Positions 8,603-16,795 of a stretch of 64,000 nucleotides of DNA are shown one piece after another. The notes below the pieces were generated by a model, which searched no databases, was not told the DNA's origin, and worked only from the letters and a program-made list of their open reading frames with translations. Made by a program: the position numbers and the translations under genes. Origin of the DNA: CADCWN01 sp046328475 (GTDB taxonomy: Bacteria > Chloroflexota > Chloroflexia > Thermomicrobiales > CADCWN01); the NCBI GenBank assembly GCA_046328475.1, contig JAXLWN010000009.1, positions 1 to 64,000 of the forward strand, given 5' to 3'. Position 1 is the first letter of the stretch, and each line of letters begins with the position of its first letter.

Positions 8603-8971
8603 GTGCAGAAAGTCACCATCCGAGACGAGATCGCGTCCCTCAACGAATACTGGTCGCAGAAAGTGATCGCCGCAGCCAATGGCCAACTATTCAAAGTCGC
8701 CAAGGGTACCGGCGACATCAACTGGCACCAGCACGACGATCAGGACGAACTCTTCATCCTCTACGGCGGGCAGATGGCCATCGAACTCCGCACGGAGGAA
8801 TTTCCGCTCGCCGAGGGCGACCTCTTCGTCGTCCCGCAGGGCATGGAGCATCGCGTCCGCGCCGCCGACGGGGCGACCTTCCTGATCGTCGGCTTGAACA
8901 TCACCTCCACGGCGGAGGGCGGCAAGCCCACGTGGAGCTTCGCCAACCAGGGCGAGAGCACCTGGCAATAG
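8603..8971 (+). CDS. Cupin-domain protein
   Basis: 122 residues from GTG 8603 with an AGGAG box about 8 bases upstream. A single conserved beta-barrel cupin: motif 1 WHQHDDQDELFILYGGQ supplies two His and a Glu, and motif 2 GDLFVVPQGMEHRV supplies the third His, so a divalent metal site is complete. Small cupins of this type include isomerases, dioxygenases and sugar-binding regulators; the substrate cannot be assigned. It lies between ilvE and an M20 peptidase in the same direction, 14 bases before the latter. Confidence 0.8.
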   Translation: MQKVTIRDEIASLNEYWSQKVIAAANGQLFKVAKGTGDINWHQHDDQDELFILYGGQMAIELRTEEFPLAEGDLFVVPQGMEHRVRAADGATFLIVGLNITSTAEGGKPTWSFANQGESTWQ

Positions 8972-8985
8972 CGCATGGAGCGAGC

Positions 8986-10209
8986 ATGACACCTGTGGAT
9001 GAGACCCGACTCCTCGAGGCGGTACGCGGCTATCAGGACGACGTCCTCGCCCTGACCGAGACGGTGGCGATCCCCACCCAGAACCCGCCCGGCAGACCTA
9101 TCCGCCGCCGTCGACCTCCTGAACGCCCGGCTCAGGCGTTGGGGCTCCCTCCCGAAGTCATCGCCGTTCCGGAGCCAGCCGACGACCCCTACGCGCGCAC
9201 CTGCCTGCAAAGCTATTACGGCACCGGCGAGCGCACGCCTCTACTTCCACGGCCACTACGACGTCGTCCCCGCCACCGCCGAGCAATTCGTGCCGCGTCG
9301 CGTCAGCAGCCGCCTCTACAGGCGCGGTGCCTCCGACATGAAGGGCGGGCTGGCCGCGATGATCTACGCCGTCCGCGCCCTGGCCGACTGCGGCCTGCCA
9401 GCCACCGGGCGGATCGGCCTGACCCTCGTTCGGACGAAGAAACCGGCGGCCAGCGCGGCTCGCGCTGCGCCTCGAGCAGGGCCTCCTCGGCCAGGGCGCG
9501 ATCGGGATGATCTGCCAGGCCGACCAATGGCACGATGATCTGGAACGCCAATCGCGGCGCGATCACCCTGCGCGTCACCGTGCACGGCAGGCACGCGCAC
9601 GTCGGCCAGCACTATCGCGGAATCAACGCCTTCGAGGGCATGCTCGCCGCCGCGAACGCGCTGATGGTCCTCAAGGCCGAAGTCGAACAGCGCGAGACCG
9701 GTTACCGCCTCGACTCGGAAGCCGACCCCGCAGCGGCCAGCGGCTCGATCCTGATGCTCGGCGGTCGCACCGAAGGCGGCACCTCGTTCAACGCCGTCCC
9801 GGCCGAGTGCTCCTTCACCGTGGAGCGCCGCATCAACCCCGAGGAAGACCTCGCCACCGAGCGCGCCCGCCTCTTCGCCATCCTCGACGAGGTACGCGCC
9901 CAGGGCATCAACCTCGACGTGGAAGTGCTGCAAGAAGGCCACGCCGCCGGCTGCGCCGAGGACACCCCCGTCGCCCGCGCGCTGGTCGGGGCCATCAAGC
10001 AAATCAAGGGCATCATCCCCAGCTTCGAGATGTGCCCCGGCCTGCTGGAGATTCGCTGGTACGACCAACTCGGCATCCCGGCCTACGCCTACGGCCCCGG
10101 CATCCTCGACGTCTCCCACGGCCCCGCCGAATACGCCGAACTGGCGGGCATCCCCGAGGCGGCGGCGATCTACGCGCTCACCGCCGCGCGTCTCTTTGCC
10201 CAGATGTGA
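8986..10209 (+). pseudogene. M20 family metallopeptidase/deacylase, several frameshifts in the first half
   Basis: The start ATG 8986 gives TPVDETRLLEAVRGYQ, typical of ArgE/DapE/CPG2-like M20 enzymes. The frame is then lost at least five times before 9540. The zinc motif YFHGHYDVVPA (about 9240) and the SDMKGGLAAM motif lie in different frames, as do DEETGGQRGS and LEQGLLGQGAIGM. From about 9535 one frame runs intact to 10209 through the lid domain (HGRHAHVGQHYRG) and the C-terminal catalytic part (SHGPAEYAELAG). All expected motifs are present in order, so single-base indels rather than gross deletion explain the damage. Intact relatives hydrolyse amide bonds of amino-acid or peptide substrates with two metal ions. 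Confidence 0.75.
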
Positions 10210-10224
10210 CGGGCAAAAACGAGG

Positions 10225-10268
10225 TTATCCAGACGTTATCCACAGGAGTTATCCACACCCTATCCACA
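10225..10268 (+). other. DnaA-box group I (four direct boxes)
   Basis: Four 9-mers in the same orientation with 11-13 base spacing: TTATCCAGA (10225-10233), TTATCCACA (10236-10244), TTATCCACA (10249-10257) and CTATCCACA (10260-10268). Two are perfect matches to the bacterial DnaA consensus TTATCCACA. They lie just upstream of the small lipocalin-like gene and form the left part of a bipartite cluster with 10775-11263. Confidence 0.8.
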
Positions 10269-10292
10269 ACGCGCCGCACAACGAAGGAACAG

Positions 10293-10637
10293 GTGCCCGC
10301 AGTGTTCGACCTCGACCGCAAGACCTTCCGCATCATCTCGAACGACGGCCCCGGCACCGAGGTAAATGAAGAAACGATCTTCCACTTCCGCCAGGAGGGG
10401 GAGATGGCCCACGCCGATTACACTGGCGGCGGCGTGCGCTTCGGCAAGTTGCTCGGCATCGTCAGCGGCGCGGCGATGACCCATCGCTACATCCAGGTCA
10501 ACCAGCGCGGCGAGTTCCAATCGGGCCGCAGCACCGTCGCCATCGAACAACTCGCCAACGGCAAACTGCGCCTGATCGACAGCTGGACCTGGGAAGACGG
10601 CCGTGGCAGCGGTCGCTGCATCTTCGAGGAAGCCTGA
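10293..10637 (+). CDS. Small lipocalin-like protein of the family often labelled N-acetylglutamate synthase
   Basis: 114 residues from GTG 10293 with AAGGA just upstream (10302 is an alternative GTG). The sequence pattern FDLDRKTFRIISNDGPGTEV, then FHFRQEG, YTGGGVRFGKLLGIV, MTHRYIQVNQRGEFQSG and a final WTWEDG...G matches a family of ~110-residue beta-barrel proteins. Database entries often call these N-acetylglutamate synthase, but no acetyltransferase motif is visible, so that label should not be trusted. It sits between the two DnaA-box groups. Function unknown. Confidence 0.6.
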   Translation: MPAVFDLDRKTFRIISNDGPGTEVNEETIFHFRQEGEMAHADYTGGGVRFGKLLGIVSGAAMTHRYIQVNQRGEFQSGRSTVAIEQLANGKLRLIDSWTWEDGRGSGRCIFEEA

Positions 10638-10671
10638 CATCTCCCATCCACAAGCCACAACCCCGGTCGGG

Positions 10672-10693
10672 GAGGGTCTGAGACCCGCCCTCG
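10672..10693. repeat. Palindromic repeat GGGTCTGAGACCCGCC type
   Basis: A short palindrome with the core GGGTCTGAGACCC. Relatives occur at 27174-27198 (GGGCAGGTCCCAGACCTGCCC), 43533-43558 (GGGCGGGTCTCAGACCCGC) and, more distantly, 49264-49289, all intergenic. Confidence 0.6.
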
Positions 10694-10774
10694 TGGCCCG
10701 CCCCAAACTCACACCAGAACCACCCAACGCCGTCAGGTGTACAGCCAACCCTTGCCGCAAGCCAGGCACCCGAC

Positions 10775-11263
10775 CTATCCACCGAGGTTATCCCCAATTG
10801 ACCCTAGTTATCAACAGCCGGGGATGAGTTATCCACAGTCCCAGGGAGGCTAGGCGTACGTTCTATCCCCTCCGAATCATCCAAAGCGTCATTTTGCGCG
10901 CTATTTCGCGCCATCCACTTATCCCCAACTGCATCCGCTAGAACGAGGTTGAACATAATCGTTGTGGATAACTCGCTGAAAAGTGGTGGATAACTTACCC
11001 ACAATGGGGACAACTCTGTGTATTATCGGGGGGTGGCCTGTGTATTGCCGGTGGGCAATTTGGGCACAACTCGGGCCAACCGGCAACACTCCACAGTCAG
11101 CCGTGGGGATGTGGATAGCTCGTCCACAGGCGGTGTGCATGGTTTTCCCCTGCTACGACTGGGCAATTGGCACTTTTCCACACTATCCACAGCCCCTACG
11201 ATCTAATACGGTATTCATCCCTCTATTTCATTAATTAAGAAGGAACGTACCGGGCTATCCCCA
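10775..11263. other. DnaA-box group II with AT-rich stretch: candidate replication origin
   Basis: At least ten DnaA-like boxes. Plus strand: CTATCCACC 10775, TTATCCCCA 10788, TTATCAACA 10808, TTATCCACA 10829, TTATCCCCA 10919, TTACCCACA 10995, TTTTCCACA 11174, CTATCCACA 11183 and CTATCCCCA 11255. Minus strand: TGTGGATAA 10963-10971 and 11110-11118 (TGTGGATAG), plus GGTGGATAA 10985. Boxes at 11174 and 11183 abut. An AT-rich tract (about 11193-11245, including TTAATTAA) next to them would suit DNA unwinding. No protein gene is recognisable in 10638-11377. With group I this looks like a bipartite oriC, but no dnaA, dnaN, parAB or plasmid rep gene is in the window, so it could be chromosomal or that of a secondary replicon. 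Confidence 0.7.
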
Positions 11264-11377
11264 GAGCAACGCGAGTTCACCGCATCCCCGCGCACGCTCC
11301 ACTCTCCGACACCGACTCCCCGGAACCAACAGCGTCGCCCTCACCTTGTCCACCACCAGCAACAGCGTGTGGACAAC

Positions 11378-12178
11378 TCACCGCCGCCCGCGCACCGCCC
11401 AGGCGCGGGCAACCCGTCGAATGGCGCCATCCGGCTCAAGCGGCAACCCGACCCGGATGCGCTCCCGCAACGCCGCGCGTCGCTCCTCGGTCAGCGACAT
11501 CGCATACGTCGGTGCCGGACCCTGGCCGCCGAGGAACGGCGACCAGTAGTCATCGAAGTCGCGGAAGTGCGTCGGTACATCGATCGCGCGGACCTCGACC
11601 TCGCGCAACCCCGCCTCGCGAAAGAGCGCGCCCAGCGGCTCGGGCCGACAGAGCGGGAAGCGCCGCCCCTCGTCCAGCTCGGACACCGCCGGGTCAAGCG
11701 CAACAGCCGCATCCCAGAAGTGGCGCATCAGCTGCATCTCGCCAGCATAGTCCCACACATAGGCCGCAACCACTGCCCCGGCCTTCGCCGCGCGCACCAT
11801 CTCGCCAACGGCCCGGCCGGGCGTCGGGACGAAATTGAGGACCAACCCGGAGGCCACCACATCGAACGACGCATCCCGGCAGGGAAAGGCACGCGCATCG
11901 CCGACCAGAAAGTGTGAATGTGGACGCCCGACCTGCTCGCGCGCATAGCGGGCAAAGCCAGCCGACGAATCCACACCCACCGCCATCTCAGGATCGGCCG
12001 TCTCCAGAATTGTCCACGTCAGCGCCCCGGTACCGCACCCCAGGTCGAGCCAGCGCCCACCCGGGGCCACTCCCAGCCAGGACACCAACTCGCGGGCAAC
12101 GAGACGACTCCAGCGCCCAACATACGGCTCATACGCGGTACCAATCGCCCAGACATCGCCCGGCACCGAATCAGCCAC
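11378..12178 (-). CDS. Class I SAM-dependent methyltransferase
   Basis: 266 residues from GTG 12178, preceded by AGGAG at 12186-12190. Motif I WLDLGCGTGALT binds SAM, followed by VGVDSSAGF (motif II acidic loop), a VGDARAFPC stretch and FDVVASGLVLNFVPTP (motif IV/post-I), a standard Rossmann methyltransferase of the Methyltransf_11/UbiE type. The C-terminal half (DFDDYWSPFLGGQGPAP) is typical of small-molecule methyltransferases. Substrate unknown. The gene ends next to the candidate origin. A near-match of the 15-bp dispersed word (11911-11925, two mismatches) lies antisense within the coding region. Confidence 0.82.
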   Translation of the reverse strand: MADSVPGDVWAIGTAYEPYVGRWSRLVARELVSWLGVAPGGRWLDLGCGTGALTWTILETADPEMAVGVDSSAGFARYAREQVGRPHSHFLVGDARAFPCRDASFDVVASGLVLNFVPTPGRAVGEMVRAAKAGAVVAAYVWDYAGEMQLMRHFWDAAVALDPAVSELDEGRRFPLCRPEPLGALFREAGLREVEVRAIDVPTHFRDFDDYWSPFLGGQGPAPTYAMSLTEERRAALRERIRVGLPLEPDGAIRRVARAWAVRGRR

Positions 12179-12314
12179 CGCGAATCTCCTCTCGCCGCAC
12201 CCAATCTTCGCGAGACATTGCCTCAAGGTGAGAAATCTGCCACCAGTTACCAAGAGTACGAAGGCGATCAGACCTGTGTCACCAGCCCTCCGTCGCCCTG
12301 CTATACTGCCGCGC

Positions 12315-12860
12315 ATGGAACACGTCGGCACCAGCCACCAATTCGCCGCTGTCGCCCCCGGTACTCCCGTGACGGTGCGCGCCCACAAATATGACGGCAA
12401 AGAATACCGGCGCTGGCAGGTCCACTTCGCCGAGTCGATCGACGGCGGGGTGCGGCTGGAGGCGACCTTCAACTCGTACGTCGAAGGGCGCACCCCATTT
12501 TTCGGCGGCGACAAGGCTGTCGAGTTCTTCTACGCCGATCGCGGCTACAACATCATCGCCGGCTACTCGCCGGAAGGCCTGTTGCGCGCCTGCTACTGCA
12601 ACATCTGCACCCCCGCCACCTTCGTCCTCACGCCGGAGGGACCAGAGCTGCATTTCATCGATCTTGACCTCGATGTGCTCGTCTGGCCCGACGGCAGCTG
12701 TGTCGTAACCGACGAGGACGACTTCGCCGAAAATAGCGTGCGCTACGCCTACCCCGAGGAAATACAGGTTGCCGCACACCAGGCGGTTGAGGAGCTCCTG
12801 ACGGCCGTACGCGACCTCCACCCCCCATTCGACCGTCTCGGCCTCGCTGCGGCCCCCTGA
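12315..12860 (+). CDS. DUF402 family protein (Ntdp/FomD-like)
   Basis: 181 residues from ATG 12315; a TATACT-like box lies a few bases upstream (12302-12307), so the leader would be very short. Family hallmarks: HKYDGKEYRRW near the N-terminus, YNIIAGYSPEGLLRACYCN and HFIDLDLDVLVWPDG, which carry the acidic metal-binding residues of the DUF402 fold. Characterised members hydrolyse nucleoside di/triphosphates (Staphylococcus Ntdp) or nucleotidylylated intermediates (FomD). Cytoplasmic metal-dependent phosphohydrolase activity is therefore plausible but unproven. It stands alone between the methyltransferase and the ROK kinase. Confidence 0.75.
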   Translation: MEHVGTSHQFAAVAPGTPVTVRAHKYDGKEYRRWQVHFAESIDGGVRLEATFNSYVEGRTPFFGGDKAVEFFYADRGYNIIAGYSPEGLLRACYCNICTPATFVLTPEGPELHFIDLDLDVLVWPDGSCVVTDEDDFAENSVRYAYPEEIQVAAHQAVEELLTAVRDLHPPFDRLGLAAAP

Positions 12861-12957
12861 GCGCGCCAGCAGCCCATTGCCCCGCCTTCACGCTTCGGAG
12901 ACAATTGCGTTCGTTCGCCGGATCACCCCGGCGCGCTCCACCGCGATGGAGGAATCG

Positions 12958-13929
12958 ATGAGCGACCCACAACCCGCAGCCGCCCCCGTCCTCGCCGTCG
13001 ATCTCGGCGGGACCAACGTGCGCGCCGCCGCCGTCACCGCCGACGGGCAAATCCTGGCCCGGCGTCAGGCGCTGACACAGCCGCAACTCGGCCTGGCGCA
13101 CGTACTCGACCGGATCGCCGAGGCCGTCGGCGGCGCGGCGACCGAGGCCGGGCTGAACACCGACGCGGCGGTGGGGATCGCCATGCCCGGCACGGTCAAC
13201 CCACACACCGGCATGTTGGGCATCGCCCCCAACCTCGGCTGGCGCGACGTGCCGATTCGGACCCTGCTCCGGGAACGACTCGCGCGACCGGTCGCCATCG
13301 GCAACGATGTCAACGCCGGCGCGCTCGGCGAGTGGCGCCACGGGGCCGGGCGCGGCACCAGGCACTTCATCTATCTCGCCTGCGGCACCGGGGTTGGCGG
13401 CGGCATCATCGTTGATGGCCACCTGCTGCTCGGCAAGGGCGGGCTGGCCGTCGAGGCCGGGCACATGGTCGTGGCGATGGATGGGCCGCGCTGCCACTGC
13501 GGCGGCAAAGGCTGCCTGGAAGCCTTCGCGGGCGGCTGGGCCATCGAAGAAGCCGCCCAGAGTCTCCTCGACCAGGGCATGCCCAGCCTCCTGACCGAGT
13601 TGATGGCCGAGCGCAACGAGCGCATCAGCGGTGCCCTGATTAACTACGCCGCCGAACAGGACGACGGCGTGTCGATCGAAGTCCTGCATCGCGCCGGCCG
13701 CGCCCTCGGCTTCTCCGTGGCCTCGCTCATCCACCTCTACGATCCCGAAGTCGTCGCCATCGGCGGCGGCGTCGTCGCCGCCGGGCAATTCTTCCTGCGC
13801 CCCATGCACGAAGCCATCGACGAACACCTGATCCCCCAGTTCCGCCACGGCCTGCGCGTCCTCCCCTCCGATCTCGGCCAGGACGCCGGACTCCTCGGTG
13901 CCGCCGTCATGGCCGCCGAGGTCCAGTGA
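12958..13929 (+). CDS. ROK family sugar kinase (glucokinase-like)
   Basis: 323 residues from ATG 12958; GGAGG at 12948-12952 favours this start over the ATG at 12946. The ATP phosphate-binding motif VDLGGTN is at 14-20, the catalytic base D117 lies in AIGNDVNAG, and the ROK zinc site consists of H169 (EAGHM) with C179, C181 and C186 in CHCGGKGCLE. This is the full signature of glucokinase/ROK sugar kinases that phosphorylate glucose or related hexoses at C6. There is no N-terminal DNA-binding domain, so it is an enzyme rather than a NagC/XylR-type regulator. The transcript probably ends at the octamer inverted repeat 13938-14017. Confidence 0.88.
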   Translation: MSDPQPAAAPVLAVDLGGTNVRAAAVTADGQILARRQALTQPQLGLAHVLDRIAEAVGGAATEAGLNTDAAVGIAMPGTVNPHTGMLGIAPNLGWRDVPIRTLLRERLARPVAIGNDVNAGALGEWRHGAGRGTRHFIYLACGTGVGGGIIVDGHLLLGKGGLAVEAGHMVVAMDGPRCHCGGKGCLEAFAGGWAIEEAAQSLLDQGMPSLLTELMAERNERISGALINYAAEQDDGVSIEVLHRAGRALGFSVASLIHLYDPEVVAIGGGVVAAGQFFLRPMHEAIDEHLIPQFRHGLRVLPSDLGQDAGLLGAAVMAAEVQ

Positions 13930-13937
13930 GGCAGTGC

Positions 13938-14017
13938 GTCCGTGTGTCAGTGTGTCCGTGTGTCGGATTCTGAACCATCGACCTACTGACGCACTAACGC
14001 ACGGACACACTGACGCA
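13938..14017. repeat. Octamer arrays facing each other (GTCCGTGT / CTGACGCA)
   Basis: Units GTCCGTGT, GTCAGTGT and GTCCGTGT at 13938-13961 are followed by CTGACGCA, CTAACGCA, CGGACACA and CTGACGCA at 13986-14017. The right half is roughly the reverse complement of the left, so a hairpin can form 9 bases after the kinase stop. It is the octamer counterpart of the heptamer arrays. Confidence 0.7.
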
Positions 14018-14122
14018 CAACCCCCGATCCGTGACACCAACACCGCCCCACCCGCGTACATCAATCGTTGGCACTGGTGCAGCCGTCAGCGCCCGGCGGC
14101 ACAGGGTGAGCGAGGTGAGGAC

Positions 14123-14422
14123 ATGGTATTCGCGTTCATGGGCTGGCACGACGGGTTCGGTCCAAGCATCTGGAGCTACTGGTGGCTCTTCATGGTCTTC
14201 TGGTGGATGGGCGGGGCACGCCTGCTCCACGGCGTCTCCCACCGGATGCGCCACGCGCGGCGCGAGGATCCCGCGCTCGCCACCCTGCGCGAACGCTTCG
14301 CGCGCGGCGAGATTGACCGCGCCGAGTACGAAGAGCGCCGCGCCGTCCTGAAGGGTCGCTCACAGACCGCCACCGCCACCGCGCCTAGCAGCGACGGCCC
14401 GGCCTGGCCCGATCTGCCCTAA
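14123..14422 (+). CDS. SHOCT-domain small membrane protein
   Basis: 99 residues from ATG 14123 behind GAGGTGAGG. The N-terminus (IWSYWWLFMVFWWMGGARLL) is one aromatic-rich membrane segment. The C-terminal DPALATLRERFARGEIDRAEYEERRAVL is a SHOCT domain, the short two-helix motif found at the ends of many membrane proteins and thought to mediate oligomerisation. Function unknown. It converges on the ABC importer operon. Confidence 0.75.
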   Translation: MVFAFMGWHDGFGPSIWSYWWLFMVFWWMGGARLLHGVSHRMRHARREDPALATLRERFARGEIDRAEYEERRAVLKGRSQTATATAPSSDGPAWPDLP

Positions 14423-14458
14423 CCTCGCGCCGGCAGGCCACCTTCCCGGGCGGCGGTC

Positions 14459-14473
14459 GGTGTGAACGTGGAC
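14459..14473 (+). repeat. Dispersed 15-bp word GGTGTGAACGTGGAC
   Basis: An exact copy 37 bases after the SHOCT stop, overlapping the left base of the terminator hairpin at 14470-14501. Confidence 0.85.
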
Positions 14474-14501
14474 GCCGGGGGCCACTTGGCCCCCGGCGTC
14501 C
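14470..14501. terminator. Strong hairpin between convergent genes
   Basis: A 14-bp near-perfect stem, GGACGCCGGGGGCC paired with GGCCCCCGGCGTCC around a short ACTT-containing loop, lies between the SHOCT gene and the end of the substrate-binding-protein gene. Probably a bidirectional terminator. Confidence 0.65.
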
Positions 14502-14536
14502 ATTTGCTTCTGCCTGGTTGACGATGCTGCGTCGTG

Positions 14537-16555
14537 CTACTTCTTGGCGTAGAGCACGCGCTGCATGTCGACAAAGATGTTCCAGTCCGGCTGCGGAATG
14601 CCCGCCGAGGTCTTCGGGATACCGCCCACGCGCGGCTTGAAGAGCGCGTACGCGAAACCGTAGTACAGCGGCGAGTACGCGGCCTCGTCGATCAGGAGGA
14701 TCTTCTCGCAATCGCGATAGAGCTGCCCACGCTTCTCCGGATCCGGCTCCGACGCCGCCGTCAAGATCAGGTCGTCGAACTTGGCATTGCTCCACGCCTG
14801 GCGCTTGCCGGCCGACTTGCGGCTGTTGAAGACGTCCTTGTAGAAGTTATTCGGGTCCGGATAGTCCATGTACCAGCGGATGAAGATCAGCTGGTACTGG
14901 CGCGAGAACATCGGCGCGTTGAACGCCGTGCTCGGCTTGATGTCGAAGTCGATCTCCATGCCCAGGTTGTCCTTGAGGGACTTCTGGATGTACTCGGCGG
15001 CGGTGCGCGGCACCGCGCCCTCGTCGCGCATCGACATCACGATCTTGCCCGGCCAGTTCTTGCCGCCCGCATACGGCGTGCCATCGAGCAGCTTCATCGC
15101 GGCGGTCTTGTCGAACGCGACCGCGTTCTTGAACTCGGGGTACTTCGCCGGGTCGATGTAGTACGGCAGGTCGGGCGAGATCAGCGAGTAGGCCGGCTCG
15201 CCGAGGCCCTGGATCACCTTGCCCAGCGCGTCGCGGTCGATCGCCTTCTGCACGGCCTTGCGGACGTTCAGGTTGTCGAATGGCGGGTGGTCCACCTCGG
15301 GCACCAGGTACCAGAGGCCCGACTGCGAGTGGCGGTTCATCTGCGTCTTGAGCTGCGCGTCGTTGAGCAGGCGCGGCAACTCACCAGCCGGGATGTTGCC
15401 GAAGCCGAGATAGTCGAGATTACCGCCCTCATACGGCGCGAGGCCGGCCGAGGTCGGGACGACGGTGAAGTTCACCGTCTTGGTGAGCGGCTTCGCCGCC
15501 ACCGCGTACTTCTCGTTCCGCTCGCACGTGAAGCTCTTGCCGCGCTCCCACTTGGTCAGCACGAAGATGCCGTTGGAGACGACCGGTGCGCCGGTCACGC
15601 TCGGCTCGGTCCACTTGTCGCCGAACTTGTCCACCGACGGCTTGTGCGCCGGAACCGCCGCCTTGTACGCCGCGAGGATCGGGAAGTACCCGGCCGGGCG
15701 CTCCAGCGTCACTTCCAGGGTCGTCGCGTCGATCGCCTTCAAGCCCAGATCGGCGGCGGTGATACCGGCGGCCTTGGTGTTGAACTTCTCACCATTCTTG
15801 ATGTCGGTGAGGAAGCCGGCGTAGGCGGCGGCGGTCGCCGGGTCGAGCTGGCGTGCCCAGGAGTAGATGTAGGTGCTGGCGTCGATCTTGTCGCCGTTGC
15901 TCCAGACCGCGGCCGGGTTCATCTTGAAGGTGTACTTCGCGCCGTTGTCGCCAACGGTATAGCTCACCGCATCACCCGCGCAGAGCTTGAAGTCCGGGTC
16001 GTAGCGCAGGAGCTGCTCGTAGATGTTGCTGAACCCACCGCCGTACAGGTTCTTGTTGATGTCGAAGTCGCTCGGGTCGTTGTTCACGATGCGGTTGAAT
16101 ACCTGGTCGGCGGCCATGTCGGCCGGAGTCGCGATGGTCACGCCCCACGTGGAGAGCGCCGTAGCGCCACTCGCCGCCGGGGATGATGCCGCCGCCGATG
16201 CGGGAGCCGACGCAGCCGCCGAAGCAGCGGTGGACGGTCGGGCGGAAGCGGAGGCAGCCGCAGACGCCGCCGCGCTGGAGGCCGCCGCGCTCGCCGCCGC
16301 CGGGGCGCTGGAGGCTGCCGCGCTGGACGCCGGGGCGCTGGAGGCCGCCGCGCTGGACGCCGGGGCACTGGACGCCGGGGCGGTCGTCGCGGTCGGGGTG
16401 GTGCTACCGCAAGCAGCGGCGGCAGCAGCGGCACCGAGGGCGCTCATCAGGGCGACGAACTGGCGACGGGGCATGCCGCCCGCTTTCATGCGGGCTTTAA
16501 AGCGCTCGACCTGCTCGGGATCATTCAACCACTCGACTGGAGTCTGCACAGGCAT
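14537..16555 (-). CDS. Peptide/oligosaccharide ABC transporter substrate-binding lipoprotein (SBP_bac_5 family)
   Basis: 672 residues from ATG 16555 with AGAGGAGG upstream. A charged N-terminus leads to a twin-arginine R30-R31 (PRRQFVAL), an Ala-rich core and a lipobox cysteine C49, so it is a Tat-type lipoprotein anchored outside the membrane. Residues 50 to ~135 are an Ala/Ser/Pro-only linker encoded by short DNA repeats (about 16180-16400). From ~140 the SBP_bac_5 fold follows (STWGVTIATPADM, the family segment with GGFSNIYEQLLRYD, YLGFGNIPAGELPRLL, WNIFVDMQRVLYAKK). It captures oligopeptides or similar solutes for the permeases at 16796 and 17825. The pair of ATPases expected for this transporter class is not adjacent. 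Confidence 0.9.
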   Translation of the reverse strand: MPVQTPVEWLNDPEQVERFKARMKAGGMPRRQFVALMSALGAAAAAAACGSTTPTATTAPASSAPASSAAASSAPASSAAASSAPAAASAAASSAAASAAASASARPSTAASAAASAPASAAASSPAASGATALSTWGVTIATPADMAADQVFNRIVNNDPSDFDINKNLYGGGFSNIYEQLLRYDPDFKLCAGDAVSYTVGDNGAKYTFKMNPAAVWSNGDKIDASTYIYSWARQLDPATAAAYAGFLTDIKNGEKFNTKAAGITAADLGLKAIDATTLEVTLERPAGYFPILAAYKAAVPAHKPSVDKFGDKWTEPSVTGAPVVSNGIFVLTKWERGKSFTCERNEKYAVAAKPLTKTVNFTVVPTSAGLAPYEGGNLDYLGFGNIPAGELPRLLNDAQLKTQMNRHSQSGLWYLVPEVDHPPFDNLNVRKAVQKAIDRDALGKVIQGLGEPAYSLISPDLPYYIDPAKYPEFKNAVAFDKTAAMKLLDGTPYAGGKNWPGKIVMSMRDEGAVPRTAAEYIQKSLKDNLGMEIDFDIKPSTAFNAPMFSRQYQLIFIRWYMDYPDPNNFYKDVFNSRKSAGKRQAWSNAKFDDLILTAASEPDPEKRGQLYRDCEKILLIDEAAYSPLYYGFAYALFKPRVGGIPKTSAGIPQPDWNIFVDMQRVLYAKK

Positions 16556-16795
16556 GGGTAATCCTCCTCTGAAGTCGCAAGCTCTCACCACACCCAGAGA
16601 TTGCAGGGTTGGGGTTGCGTAATCCACACTCGCGATTGCATCCCACCGTGTGTCTCTTCGACCCGATAGGCCCCTCCCTGACGTGGCCCCGGGAGACCTT
16701 CCCGGAGCGACGATCCTCTCCCGTCCCCCCATCGTTACGGGTCTAACGTGACCGTGGACGCTCCCGCGCGCTCCCCACGCAACGCGGGTGGCCGC

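Noticed and set aside
10293..10637. N-acetylglutamate synthase function for the small gene between DnaA boxes
   Set aside because: No acetyl-CoA-binding motif and only 114 residues; the label in databases appears to be propagated.
14534..16186. 550-residue plus-strand frame opposite the substrate-binding protein
   Set aside because: Antisense shadow; Arg/Val/Asp-biased with no domain.
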